Shown: in pieces, positions 1 to 10,932 of the stretch
How the letters are laid out: each line of letters starts with the position of its first letter
Numbering within the stretch: the first letter of the stretch is position 1
Source of the DNA: Okapia johnstoni
Taxonomy: Eukaryota; Chordata; Mammalia; Artiodactyla; Giraffidae
Reading direction: 5' to 3'
Assembly (NCBI GenBank): GCA_024291935.2
Contig: CM044320.1
Coordinates: 29,418,001-29,482,000 of the forward strand
Length of the DNA stretch: 64,000 bases
The notes under the pieces: model-generated
Database searches by the model: none
The model's input: only the letters and a program-made list of their open reading frames with translations
What the model was told of the DNA's origin: nothing
Translations under genes and position numbers: made by a program

Positions 1-964
1 GTACCATTCTAACTGGTCACCTGCATTGCCACAGGGGGAAGATTTGTCATCTTGGAGACTTAACCTGTGGGTCCAATAGTTTACTTAACTTGCAAGTTTT
101 AAAGCCAGAAATTTGAACTCTGGAAGGAGGGGTAATAAGGGGCTTAAAAATATCATTGTTGGTTTAACTATAAAAAAGAAGAAATACACTCTCTTCTGAC
201 CTAGGGCTTGACTTGTCTTTGTGCTTGTCCCTTCATCCCAGTCACACCCCCTCACCATTTATAAAAAGGGGCCAGGTAAATAAAAACAATGCAGAAATGG
301 AAAAGATAATGCCTGGTAAAAAATTTATAGATGAGAGATAAGGCAATAATATCAAGAAACAAAAATTGAAACTAAAACTATTAGGAAAAATTTTGGTTTA
401 AAGAGACAGTGGAATGCATAAAAAATTAAAAGAACCATATTAACAATGGAATAAATAATGATAAATATGGCTAAGATGTTTAAATTATGAATAAAACTAT
501 TAATTTTATTTTTAGTAAAAATTATATGTGTGTTCAACCACTAATCTAGGCAAAAAACATTAGAGGAAAGGAACGGAGGATAAGTAAGAGAACTACTTGA
601 ATGTTAACAGATCTAGGAGCATCTTGAAGAGTTTTTCAAGTGCTAACTAGAAGGCGTAAGGAATGCACAGGATTTTTAAATTCCAAGGGCCAACATCACT
701 GTATGGGGCAAATCAAGCCTTTAAAATAAGGCAACAGTATGTGTCCCATTCATCACCTTCTCATGGGTGGTAATTCCTCAGGGGTTCTTTGATAGTCTTT
801 GGATCAGTATTTTTAGGAGAGAAAGAATTGGGCATTGGCCATTTAATGTTTGTCTTCAGTTCCAGGATTTCTTACCTGCCGTTTGCAGGCAAGAGTTCTA
901 TTATTGTATCCCTGATATTATTAATGATAGGATATACGTGTGGTTGTAGTTGTCATTTTCGTTA
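1..964. other. Unassigned AT-rich DNA
   Basis: I recognise no gene and no repeat family here. The reading frames at 352-537 (minus) and 767-949 (plus) are about 60 codons, have no recognisable motif, and look like chance frames. Confidence 0.5.
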
Positions 965-1160
965 ATAGTAGTAGTGGAAGAAGCATTGGCATTCCTGTTT
1001 TATAGATGAGAAACTGAAGTAGGAAGGGGTTAAATGGGCTGATCACAGATAATATGGCAAATTAGTGGCAGGGCTGAGCCTGTGTCCCAGCAACTCCACA
1101 CCCCAAAACTAGAAATTAGGTCCCTGGTTGTTAACCCAGGTCTCTGCTAACAACAGCATC
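965..1160 (-). repeat. MIR SINE, decayed
   Basis: The plus strand reads as the reverse complement of the MIR core: a 'tttatagatgagaaactgaag' type block near 1000-1020, then a 'ggttaaatgggctgatcaca' type block and 'agtggcagggctgagcc'. It is an old, diverged mammalian tRNA-derived SINE. The edges are approximate and I see no target duplication. Confidence 0.7.
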
Positions 1161-2637
1161 TTCCCTGTGCATGTTAAAATTAAAGATCTCAGCAGAGTAA
1201 TGAAAATGTTATACAACTTAAGAAATGGGACTTCGTTTTGAGGGGCAGTTGAAAAATTTGTAATTTAGGAAGCTCTTCTCAAATACACAAGGAATTTCGA
1301 TTACAGAATTCCCTCAACACTGCTGCTGAAGATGGAAATGAGTCGCTTTCCTGTGTCACTAAAGTTGAGGCCAAGCTATGATGACAAAGCAAACAGTCAG
1401 GTGACATTGAGCAACATTAATTCAGGCTCCTCCTGTCCCATCTGTGAGTCCACAGCTGTTTCTATTTTCCACTACCATGCTGAGAGGATGTGGAAGACAT
1501 CTGGGGAAAAGTTCTTGCAGGGCATAATCATCCAAGACCACGGATGATTGTTGTTGAGCATGGCATTCCCTGCTTTCCTCTGTTCTCTGATTTTCATGGT
1601 CTGATTGAATTCTAGTCCTCCTCCATTCAGTGATTCTCTGGGTCAACATTCCATTTGGCATCTGTAGCTGTAGGAGGGAGATAGGAGGGAGCCTTTCTCT
1701 TTGGGCCCAAGGAACAGATATCAGTCAGGCAGGTGTTCCCTCCTCAGCACACCTTTGGGTCAAAGGAGATGAATGGGAGGGTGAGAGCATTGCTTTCCCA
1801 GACACATACACACACTCACTCCCACTCTCTCCCTCACTCTTTCTTTCTCTTCTTTATGGTTTCCTGACACTATATCCCTTGCTTTTTCTATTGCACAACA
1901 GTCAAGAAAACCCAAGGACTTTGTGTTTTTCTGCTTTTTTAAAAAGTTGTATCTTGACAAAAAAAGTCAGTTTAGACATTGTTTTCAACTTACCACTTTT
2001 CTCCTGGGTACTAGCATCTTTTAGGTAAGAGTAATAATACTTCAGATCTAGCCTGTGCCTAATTTTGAGATGAGTGTTACCTTTACCCTGCACTCCTCTT
2101 ATTGTCATCCCATTGACCAGCGATACTAAACTGCAGAGTCTACACTCCCAAGGGGACATTTCCAAAGTCTATGTATCGCCCTGCCTCCCTGGGATTCTGA
2201 AACATTTCCCCAGGGAAGTGCAGGCCCCTGGTTGAGGATCATTGTACATAGAGGTTTTGATGATGGACACATGTATGGCATGGGAGTGACTTGAAGGCAC
2301 AAGAAAAAAATGGTTGTGATTCCCTGCTTGAAAGACACAGTTTGTATAGAAGAGCCAAACAATATTTATATTTTAAAGATGGAAGGATAAGCATGGAATG
2401 GTAGAATTTGTATTTCAATATAGGAAAGTGACTACTATAATACGTATCACCCTGGATCTGCATGGAATGTGGAACCAGAACCACAAGAGTAAAAGAATCA
2501 GGGTAATCAAGAAGAGAGAACAAGAAAAGGATGGAACCCAAGAGAGGAATGGGTGTCATTCTCTATTGTTGTCTTTATATGTCAGCAGAGGCCAACTCTT
2601 AAGGAATAAGAAAACCAATTGAAATTCGTGGATTTAG
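1161..2637. other. Unassigned DNA with a pyrimidine-rich patch
   Basis: No repeat family is recognised. A CA- then CT-rich low-complexity patch lies near 1798-1850. The 132-codon plus frame at 1630-2028 runs through that patch and shows no domain. Confidence 0.45.
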
Positions 2638-2639
2638 AA

Positions 2640-2885
2640 GTCAGTACTGAGTTCCTGTTATGTGTGCCTAAGTCATTGGGGCTACAGAGAATAAAACAAC
2701 TTCAGCCCAGGTGTATTCATGACAGATAAGCAGGTTTACAACTGTAAGAATTTTTCATGCATTGTCATAAGGGCATATAAGAGGATAGAAAGATGCAGAA
2801 GGCATTCTGGAGGATGTGTCATTTGAGCAGTATCTTTAAGGATGACTAGGAATTATTCAGGTAGAAGAAGGGGAGAAGGGCATGC
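2640..2885 (-). repeat. L2 LINE 3' end, decayed
   Basis: The plus strand resembles the reverse complement of the L2 3' end. It has 'tactgagttcctgttatgtgtgcc', then 'ggggctacagagaataaaac', then about 100 bp on 'catttgagcagtatctttaaggatgac'. The last block corresponds to the L2 antisense 'gagcagagacctgaagga' region. Confidence 0.6.
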
Positions 2886-4141
2886 GAAACAACTCATCTA
2901 ATAGCAGCTCAGCTGGGGATATGACTACAGAGGAGAGGGGATATGTGTTATAGATGTGACTTTTGCACACAGTACATAGAGTGGCATGGCTGTGGCCAGC
3001 TGTTCTGAGAGTTAACCCTACCTTGTGAGCGCCAGGAGCATCTGGAGGCCTTGTCCTCTTTGTCTCTTCCGCTGTTCTCTAACTCTTCTTATACTTCCGG
3101 TTTTCTTTCCGAGCTTCATCTATCAGTAACAGAGTAAGGAAGAACTTGGGTTCTACTCAACAGGAACACCCTTTCACTCAAACACCCCTTCTATCTACTA
3201 GGGGAAGGAGCAAGACAAGAAGACAGGAGATGGGACCCTAGATAAGTGGCTAAAATACCTATGGGTTGTCAAACTTAAGTACCCGGCCATTTCCCCTTCA
3301 CCCCACCAATAGCAGGAATGGGGATTCTAGAGCAAGAAGAGGTAAGTTGAAGAAAATGTAGACCTTTATGATCTTCCAACTCCATCTCTACATTTATTTC
3401 CATCACATCATTTTAAAGATATAATAAATATAATTCTCGAGTATGTTTTGTACTACAGATTGCACTATTAAATTAATTTGAAATAAGGACCATGCAAGAG
3501 TTCTTATTTCTTTTTCAAAAGTATTCATCAACAATAATTAGATCTTGTTTTGATCTATCTTTCATTTCTGTGGACCCTAATTTATTTTGGTTTTATGTAA
3601 TAGTGATTCTTGATGCATTTGCTGGTATTTAGGCTCATTGCCTTATATATTATGATATTTTGGTTATGATATTAGGTGAAGGGCTGCCATTTTTATCCAC
3701 TCCTTGAACAGCAGGCATTGAGAAGAGGGGATAGTTCTTTTGGCTTTTTCATGGCCCTAGGCAATTCATATGCATCTGGCTACTGACTTGCTTTCATTCC
3801 AGATAATTATTTTTTAGTGCCAGGTCAAGTTGAAGCACTAAAAAAGAGAGAAAGGAAAGAAGGGAAATAAATAAAATTCTAGATCTGGATGAAGCTTAGA
3901 AATTATTTTCAGAATTAACTCTGTGTCTTACCTGGGACTCAGCCAGTCACAAGCATCATTTCCTTCCTATTGTAATTTAGTATACTTGCTCTCTTATACC
4001 TGTTCATATGAGAAGCTTGTCCTAATCATGATGAATCTATTTTTCCTTAAGATTTTTATTTCAATGAATGACCCATATTTCAAACAGGAAATACACATGT
4101 CCTTTATACTAATCCTCCATTTATGTATTTTAAACAGAGTT
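2886..4141. other. Unassigned DNA
   Basis: No gene or repeat family is recognised. The stretch is AT-rich from about 3400. The 136-codon plus frame at 3923-4333 runs into the Bov-tA SINE downstream, so I do not treat it as a gene. Confidence 0.45.
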
Positions 4142-4154
4142 AATGAGCAACTAA

Positions 4155-4370
4155 TGGGCTTCCCAGGTGGTGCTGGTGGTAAAGAACCTGCATGCCAACT
4201 CACGAGATGTAAAAAACACAGTTTCAATCCCTGGGTCAGGAAGATCCCCTGGAGAAGGAAACGGCAACCCACTCCAGTATTCTTGCCTGGGAAATCGCAT
4301 GAACAGAGGAGGCTGGTGGGCTGTAGTCCATAGGGTCACACAGAATCAGACAGGACTGAAGTGACTTAGC
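4155..4370 (+). mobile_element. Bov-tA SINE with 13-bp TSD
   Basis: It carries the tRNA-like head ('gggcttcccaggtggtgctgg') and a decayed B-box-like 'gtttcaatccctggg', followed by the Bov-A body ending 'gaatcagacaggactgaag'. An exact 13-bp duplication, AATGAGCAACTAA, sits at 4142-4154 and 4371-4383. It therefore looks like a complete insertion with precise edges. Confidence 0.93.
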
Positions 4371-4424
4371 AATGAGCAACTAAAGTATATTGTATTATAC
4401 TATTGGAAGAGATTATAGAGAACA

Positions 4425-4500
4425 GAAAGCTGCCAAAAACCCAGTTCATGCCCTCAAGGAGGGACAAAACATGTACACAAGTTCATTATTAGGTATGTAA
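4425..4500 (-). repeat. L2 LINE fragment
   Basis: The text 'cagttcatgccctcaaggagg' followed by 'acacaagttcattatta' resembles the antisense L2 3' end ('tgccctcaaggagcttac ... taaacaaataatta'). It is short and diverged. Confidence 0.4.
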
Positions 4501-5034
4501 GCTAAGAGGAGGTGGAGATGATCAAGATCAAGGGGATCAGGAACTCCAAGTTGACAGCAAGTGGTTTGTACAGTATGCCTGTGCTTCCTAGAATCATGGA
4601 CTATCCTAAATTACCACAAAAGGATAGATTTTCGGTTTTTACAGTTTCCATGCATAATCCTGGAAATGGTCCCATGCGAAGACCTTGAAAAAGCTGGCAA
4701 AAATGTCTAGAGGTTGGGTTTTTTATCTTGTTGAGGACAAAACACACAGAGGAGATAAAAAAAAAAAAAAAAAAACTTTGGGGAAATCATATTTCCAAAC
4801 AATAGCCTATTCTGAGCTAGAACTGTCTGTGAATGTGTACTCAGTACTCATCCTGCTCATTTTGTAGCTGGGAATACAGCTACAGGTATTATGGGCTGAG
4901 AAGGCTTCGATGCAAACTTGAACATCTGGGCATAAGCTTAGGAGGATATTGATGTATGATAGACTGGGGAAGGGGGTGACTGTGACCCCCATAATTTCTC
5001 TCCAATCTGCATGGGGTAATTAAAATGTTGAGGC
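4501..5034. other. Unassigned DNA with an A-run
   Basis: No family is recognised. An uninterrupted A-run lies at about 4758-4775. It could be the tail of an unrecognised retrocopy, but nothing upstream supports that. Confidence 0.4.
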
Positions 5035-5990
5035 AGGGGAAATTTCCTCCTACCCTTCTTGAATATTTTTGGGTAGTTTAGTAATTAAATTGACAAAAGA
5101 CAGATTAACAGGAGGAAAAAAATTCATATACATGGAGGTATCATAGACATGCAACTCCTATAGTGACCCAAGCAGGCTACCAATACATTATTTTTAGACC
5201 AAGAGACAGTTATTTGTGGAAATTTAACAAAACAATTTTTTATATAAAAAGATGTTTTATTATTATTTTACTATATAATCTGTTAGTGAATACACCCAAT
5301 TGTATTTTCTCAAAAGGCAAATGAGATCCAAGATAACATTCCTATTTGATTCCTGAAAACCTCAATGTCATCTCTCTTTTGGAGGATTCAGTTCCTGTGA
5401 CATCTATGATACTGTCCACAAGGATCCCAACTATGCTTAGAAGTAAAGAGCATTTTACTGAATTGTTCTATCTTGGGTCCTTGTTCTGTGTTCCCCTTTT
5501 TTCTTCTCATCTCATTTTCAGCTCTAGATCATGTGTTCCTTCATTGTTATGCACATATGGCCAAGGGATGGGTTTTGTGTGTTCATATGGAATATCCACA
5601 GAAGGGTGATAGCATACTATTGTCCTGGCTTCAGATGTCAGAGCAAGCTCTACTTTGCAATTATAGTCATCTGGAAGAGAAGAACATAGATTTGTGATAA
5701 ACACGATAAAAACAAAGGGATTTTTGCTTAAGGTAGCAGACTAACAGAGAAATAGCAGAGTTCTATAACTTTGTTAGCCTTGAATTTCCTAACTGTGGTG
5801 ATAAGGATGTTTTCTATCCTCTGGATCTATGGCAGATACCTTCAAATGGGAAATTTCCTGCCTTCAAGGGGAACTGGGGTCATATCACCACCCGCACTGG
5901 CTGTTTCTCAGGTAACTTTAATTCATAATAACCAATATGCCATAGAAGCATATTTGGGGACAGTTTCCACTGGACCCCAAAAGTTCCTTC
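5035..5990 (-). mobile_element. LTR, family A, copy 1
   Basis: I defined this family by comparing three places in the window. This copy and the one at 12643-13095 share, in order, 'gattaacaggaggaaaa', 'tatttttagaccaagagacag', 'agcagactaacagagaaata' and 'gccttgaatttcctaactg'. The reverse complement of its left end ('cctcctgttaatctg') matches the right end of the plus-strand copy near 63475-63540. A stretch of about 470 bp (roughly 5236-5703) is absent from copy 2, so it is either an insertion here or a deletion there. No coding capacity is seen. It is probably an ERVL or MaLR-type LTR, but I could not name the family. Confidence 0.6.
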
Positions 5991-7590
5991 CTCTGAAACT
6001 TCCTTGGAAATTTCATGTACTAAAAGTTGAGCTGGTAGATTGTTCATCTTACTGAACAATTTTCTTAGCCTTGAGACTGGTCAGTTCAGTCAAACTCATT
6101 TCAGAAGATGATGATGCAAGTACGTTCAAAATTAAGCTTATGATATAAGCAATCAGGTGTTTAATAAGAGACATTTCTATGGAGAGAAAAAGAAAAGTGA
6201 CTGCTAATAATTAGAACAAATTTTAAAGCAGTGTTTGAGTTCTGAGGGTACAGAGTTGGGATTTCTAGATGTCTGGGTTGAAGCATCTTTTGCATTTTGA
6301 ATATCTCAGATGATATCTGTCATGCAATCAGGTAGACTTTCTGAATGGTCCATACAGCAACAAGCATAAGGAATTTGTTAAACATAAGCTATTGTGGTGG
6401 TTTCTCTGAAGCTTATGATGAAACATCTAGCTTGAATTTGTAGGACTTCAGGAAAAAAGGGCAGTTTCAGTTCTCAATGTTTCCAAGTCCAAAAGGTAAG
6501 GGGAAATCAATAATGTTAGCTTGGAGAGTTGTAGGTATTAGAGGAAATTAGAAAATTTCAAAATTCAGCTTAGTTTTCAGGTAAATAATGAAAGCTTAAG
6601 CCAAATTAATGGCACTAGAACCTAGTATCCACAAGTGTGTATAATAGTTTGTACTGAAAGGTACTTTTTCCTCTCTAAAATCACCCTCATTTCTACTGCA
6701 GATAGCCAAATAAACATTAATTGGTTTGACAATAAGACTATATTCAATAAAGTTGGCCTGGTTATTTACTTAAGTACAGAAAGAATGGCAATTGACCATT
6801 TAGGCTCTTTTAAACCTGCTTTGCTGAAACATTTTATAAGGAATCTCCAGACTGAACTATTAGCAGCCTCTTGAGCTGAGAAGCCAAGCCAAATACATAT
6901 TTGCCATTAGACTTCACCCAAAATACTTATAGAATTGGGTTAATTCTTTTTCTTCTTGAGGCCCCCAAATATCTGGAGGTTCCAGGAAAGAGAAGTGACT
7001 TTCCTCATTCACCTGGTAAGGCTGCTAGAAATCCTGTAAATAAGGTAACAGATTGTTTTTCAAAGAGACTTCTTTTTCTCCATAAAGAAAATCTTAGTTC
7101 CTTAAAGCTGTCTGATGATAATCCGAGTCTATGTATTTCTATCTTAAGCATGACATTTTAATCAAAGCTTTGGTAATATAATCAATGTTTCCAATTGTGT
7201 CCTGTTATAAGGAGAACAGATTCTTATTGAATTTATGCAAATGACTACAATGGCAAGAGAATAAAAATACTCAGCGTTTCTGAATTCTGGAGGGATCAGG
7301 TAGAGAGAAAATGATAAATGTTTCATTTCTGCCTACAAATTTATAATTTACCAAATTATTCTAAGTCATACTTAGATTAAGAGAAAAAATTTCTTCTTAA
7401 ATCTAGAGAAACAAAACATTTAAAAGTCAGCAGTGTTTCAAATAAAAAAAATTAACAACTTATAATCATCTTTTTCAGTTCATTTGAAAGTGAAAAGTGA
7501 AAATGAAGTCACTCAGTTCATTTAGTCTTATATACTTCTTGTTTTGCTTGATCTCTTGTTTGAAGTTTTATGAAGCTTTCAATTTCTCCA
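5991..7590. other. Unassigned DNA between LTR and BovB
   Basis: No gene is recognised. The plus frames at 6635-6874 and 6901-7161 (79 and 86 codons) have no motif. A fragment of about 35 bp at 7485-7520 ('gaaagtgaaaagtgaaaatg') resembles the inter-monomer part of Bov-A2. If the two family-A LTRs belong to one provirus, this stretch would be internal sequence, but I see no gag or pol motif. Confidence 0.4.
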
Positions 7591-8299
7591 TTCAGTTCAG
7601 ATGAGTCGCTCAGTTGTGTCTTACTCTTTGCGACCCCATGGACTGCAGCATACCAGACCTCCCTGTCCATCACCAACTCTTAGAGTGTGTTCCAGCTCAT
7701 GTCCATTGAGTAAATGATGACATCCAACCACCTCATCCTCTGTCATCCCCTTCTCCTCATGCCTTCGATCTTTCCCAGCATCAGGGTCTTTTCGATGAGT
7801 CAGTTGTTGGCATCAGGTGGCCAAAGTATTGGAGTTTCAGATTCAGCATCAGTCCTTCCAATGAATATTCAGGACTGATCTCCTTTAGAATGGGCTGTTT
7901 GGATCCCCTTGCAGTCCAAGGGACTCTCAAGAATCTTCTCCAACACCACGATTCAAAAGCATCAATTCTTCAGCACTCAGCTTTCTTTATAGTCCAACTC
8001 TCACATCCATACATGACTCCTGGTGAAACCATAGCCTTGACTAGATGGATTTTTGTTGGCAAGGTAATGTCTCTGCTGTCTAATATGCTGTATAGGTTGG
8101 TCATAGCTTTTCTTCCAAGGAGCAAATGTCTTTTAATTTCTTGGCTGCAGTCACCATCTGCAGTGATTTGGGAGCCCAAAAAATAAAGTCTGTCACTGTT
8201 TACACTGTTTCCCTATCTATTCACCATGAAGTGATGGGACCGGATGCCATGATCTTAGTTTTCTGAATGTGAGCTTTAAGTCAACTTTTTCACTCTTCT

Positions 8300-9316
8300 C
8301 TTTCACTTTCATCAAGAGGCTCTTTAGTTCTTTGCTTTCTACCATAAGGGTGGTGTCATCTGCATATCTGAGGTTATTGATATTTCTCCTGGCAATCTTG
8401 ATTCCAGCTCATGCTTCTTCCAGCCCAGCATTTCTCATGATGTTACTCTGCATGTAAGTTAAATAAGCACGGTGACAATACACAGCCGTGACATACTCCT
8501 TTTCTTATTTGGAAGCAGTCTGTTGTTCCATGTCCAGTTCTAACTGCTGCTTCATGACCTGCATACAGATTTCTCAAGAGGCAGGTCAGGCAGTCTAGTA
8601 TTCCCATCTCTTGAAGAATTTTCCACAGTTTGTTGTGATCCGCACAGTCAAAGGCTTTGGCAAAGTCAATAAAGCAGAAATAGATGTTTTTCTGGAACTC
8701 TTTTGCTTTTTGATGATCCAACAGATGTTGGATATATGATCTCTGGTTCCTCTGCCTTTTCTAAATCCAGCTTGAACATCTGGAAGTTCACAGTTTATGT
8801 ATTGTTGGAGCCTGGCTTGGAGAATTTTGAGCATTACTTTACTACCCTGTGCTGCTGCTGCTGCTAAGTTGCGTCAGTCATATCCGACTCTGTGCGACCC
8901 CATAGATGGCAGCCCACTGGGCTCCTCCGTCCGTGGGATTCTCCAGGCAAGAACACTGGAGTGGGTTGCCATTTCCTTCTCCAATACATGAAAGTGAAAG
9001 TGAAGTCGCTCAGTCGTGTCCGACTTTTAGTGACCCCATGGACTGCAGCCTACCAGGTTCCTCCATCCATGGAATTTTCCAGGCAAGAGTACCAGAGTGG
9101 GTCGCCAGAGATGTGTGCAATTGTGTGGTAGTTTGAGCATTCTTTGGCATTGCCTTTCTTTGGGATTGGAATGAAAACTGACCTTTTCCAGTCCTGTGGC
9201 CACTGCTGAGTTTTCCAAATTTCCTGGCATATTGAGTGCAGCACTTTCACAGCATCATCTTTTAAGATTTGAAATAGGTCAACTGGAATTCCATCACCTC
9301 CACTAGCTTTGTTCAT
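8300..9316 (-). pseudogene. BovB reverse transcriptase remnant
   Basis: Minus-strand pieces encode RTE-type reverse transcriptase. 9109-9316 gives the N-terminal part ('ASGGDGIPVDLFQ', 'PIPKKGNAKECSNY'). 8443-8834 gives 'DVQAGFRKGRGTRDH' and 'FCFIDFAKAFDCADHNKLW', which holds the first catalytic aspartate. YADD follows in another frame near 8350-8375. The domain is cut by the Bov-A2 SINE and by frame changes, so it is a dead copy. The identification is secure because the order and motifs match the BovB copy at 55128-55652. Confidence 0.88.
8848..9107 (-). mobile_element. Bov-A2 SINE nested in BovB
   Basis: It starts with the (GCT)n run typical of the Bov-A2 tail in antisense ('ctgctgctgctgctaagttg'). 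Two tandem Bov-A monomers follow, joined by 'catgaaagtgaaagtgaagtcg'. BovB resumes at about 9108 with 'agatgtgtgcaattgtgtgg'. The SINE is therefore younger than the BovB copy and breaks its reverse transcriptase. Confidence 0.92.
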
Positions 9317-9346
9317 AGGGATGCTTCCTAAGACCCACTTGACTTC

Positions 9347-9832
9347 TCATTTCAAGACGTCTGGCTCTAGGTGTGTGATCACACCATCGTGATTATCTGG
9401 GTCATGAAGATTTTTTTTGTACAGTTCTTCTGTGTATTCTTGCCACCTTTTCTTAATATCTTCTGCTTCTGTTAGATCCATACCATTTCTGTCCTTTATT
9501 GTGCCCATCTTTGCATGAAATGTTCCTTTGGTATCTCTAATTTTCTTGAAGAGATCTCTAGTCTTTCCCATTCTATTGTTTTCCTCTATTTCTTTGCATT
9601 GATCACCAAGGAAGGCTTTCATATCTCTCCTTGCTATTCTTTGGAACTTTGCATTCAAATGGGTATATCTTTCCTTCTCTCCTTTTCTTGTGGCTTCTCT
9701 TCTTTTCACAGCTAATTGTAAGGCCTCCTCAGACAGCCCTTTTGCTTTTTTCCATTTCTTTTTCTTGGGGATGGTGTTGATCCCTGTCTCCTGTACAATG
9801 TCATGAATCTCTGTCCATAGTTCATCAGGCAC
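9347..9832 (-). pseudogene. BovB ORF connector region remnant
   Basis: An open stretch of 161 codons, very lysine- and glutamate-rich ('IPKKKKWKKAKGLSEEALQ'), lies between the endonuclease and reverse-transcriptase pieces on the same strand. Its place in the BovB polyprotein is clear, though I assign no catalytic role. It ends in-frame just before the reverse-transcriptase start and is separated from the endonuclease frame by a frameshift near 9835-9855. Confidence 0.82.
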
Positions 9833-9856
9833 TCTATCAAATCTAGTCCAGTAAAT

Positions 9857-10420
9857 CTAGTTCTCAATTCCACTGTATAAATCGTAAGGGATTTGATTTA
9901 GGTCATATCTGAATGGTCTAGTGGTTTTCCTTACTTTCTTCAATTTAAGTCTGAATTTGGCAATAAGGAGTACATGATCTGAGCCAGAGTTAGCTCCTGG
10001 TCTAGTTTTTGCTGACTGTATAGAACTTCTCCATCTTTGGCTGCAAAGAAGATAATCAATCTGATTTCGGTGTTGACCATCTGGTGATGTCCATGTGTAG
10101 AGTCTTCTCTTGTGTTGTTGGAAGAGGGTGTTTGCTATGACCAGTGCGTTCTCTTGGCAAAACTCTATTAGCCTTTGCCCTGCTTCATTCTGTACTCCAA
10201 GGCCAAATTTGCCTGTTACTCCAGGTGTTTCTTGACTTCCTACTTTTGCATTCCAGTCCCCTATAATGAAAAGGACATCTTTTTTGGGTGTTAGTTCTAG
10301 AAAGTCTTGTAGGTCTTCATAGAACAGTTCAATTTCAGCTTCTTGAGCATTACTGGTTGGGCATAGACTTGGATTACTGTGATATTGAATGGTCTGTCTT
10401 TCTCCATTAGGTTTCTGCAA
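9857..10420 (-). pseudogene. BovB AP-like endonuclease remnant
   Basis: An open stretch of 187 codons encodes most of an exonuclease-endonuclease-phosphatase fold domain, the nuclease that nicks target DNA for RTE retrotransposition. Visible motifs are GDWN (residues 54-57), IDYL (121-124) and SDH (147-149), the conserved catalytic positions of this fold. The N-terminal motifs are missing because the element is 5'-truncated near 10434. The stretch is surprisingly intact for a dead copy. The methionine at its start is not a native start codon. Confidence 0.88.
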
Positions 10421-10434
10421 ATTCTTATCAAGTA

Positions 10435-10797
10435 CAGTAGTATGATTTGAAAGTTATCAGAAACTTGCATTCTAGAGTACTCATTAGATTTCTTTCTATG
10501 AATTTCTCTGAAGATGACACACATTTGTAGGAAACTTTTGTAAAATTATCTGAGTAAAATAATAACTGCCTGTTATTGATGGAATACTTAAATATTCATT
10601 ATTAAAGATCTAGTTCATTATAGTTAAATTTATAAGGAAATTTGGTGTTTGTTGTGACAGATTTCATGTTAAGATACCTACAATTATGACTGATAACATT
10701 ATATTAGGACATATCCACATTTCAGGAGTGTCATATAACTTTTAGAACATTTATTAACATTTACCCATGAAATGTAATTTAAGAAGATTTATCCCTA
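10435..10797. other. Unassigned AT-rich DNA
   Basis: No gene or repeat is recognised. Confidence 0.4.
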
Positions 10798-10932
10798 TTT
10801 ATCCCCTGGAGAAGGAAATGGCAACCCACTCATGTATTCATGCCTGGGAAATCCCATGGACAGAGAAGCCTGGCAGGTTACAGTCCATGGGGTTGCAAAA
10901 GAGTCAGACACAACTTAGCAACTAAATAACAA
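10798..10932 (+). mobile_element. Bov-tA SINE, tRNA-like head missing
   Basis: Only the Bov-A body is present, from 'atcccctggagaaggaaatg' to 'gagtcagacacaacttagca'. The tRNA-like 5' head is absent, so it is 5'-truncated. The edges are approximate. Confidence 0.88.

Larger units (their letters stand above)
7592..10434 (-). mobile_element. BovB (RTE) LINE, 5'-truncated, long copy
   Basis: This is the longest BovB here. The plus strand starts at the element's 3' end ('cagttcagatgagtcgctcag') and runs back to the endonuclease region near 10420. In element order it shows most of the endonuclease (9857-10420), the connector (9347-9832), the reverse transcriptase with a YADD codon set near 8350-8375, and the C-terminal region with the 3' tail. 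The 5' end, including the endonuclease N-terminus, is missing. It is interrupted by a Bov-A2 SINE at about 8848-9107, and several stops and frameshifts split the ORF, so it should not be functional. No clear TSD is seen. Confidence 0.93.

Noticed and set aside
1630..2028. 132-codon plus-strand frame
   Set aside because: It crosses a CT-rich low-complexity tract and shows no conserved motif or plausible context.
4155..4370. tRNA-like A/B boxes in Bov-tA and CHR SINEs as tRNA genes
   Set aside because: The tRNA-like heads are parts of SINEs, cannot fold into a proper cloverleaf with an anticodon arm, and are followed by SINE bodies.
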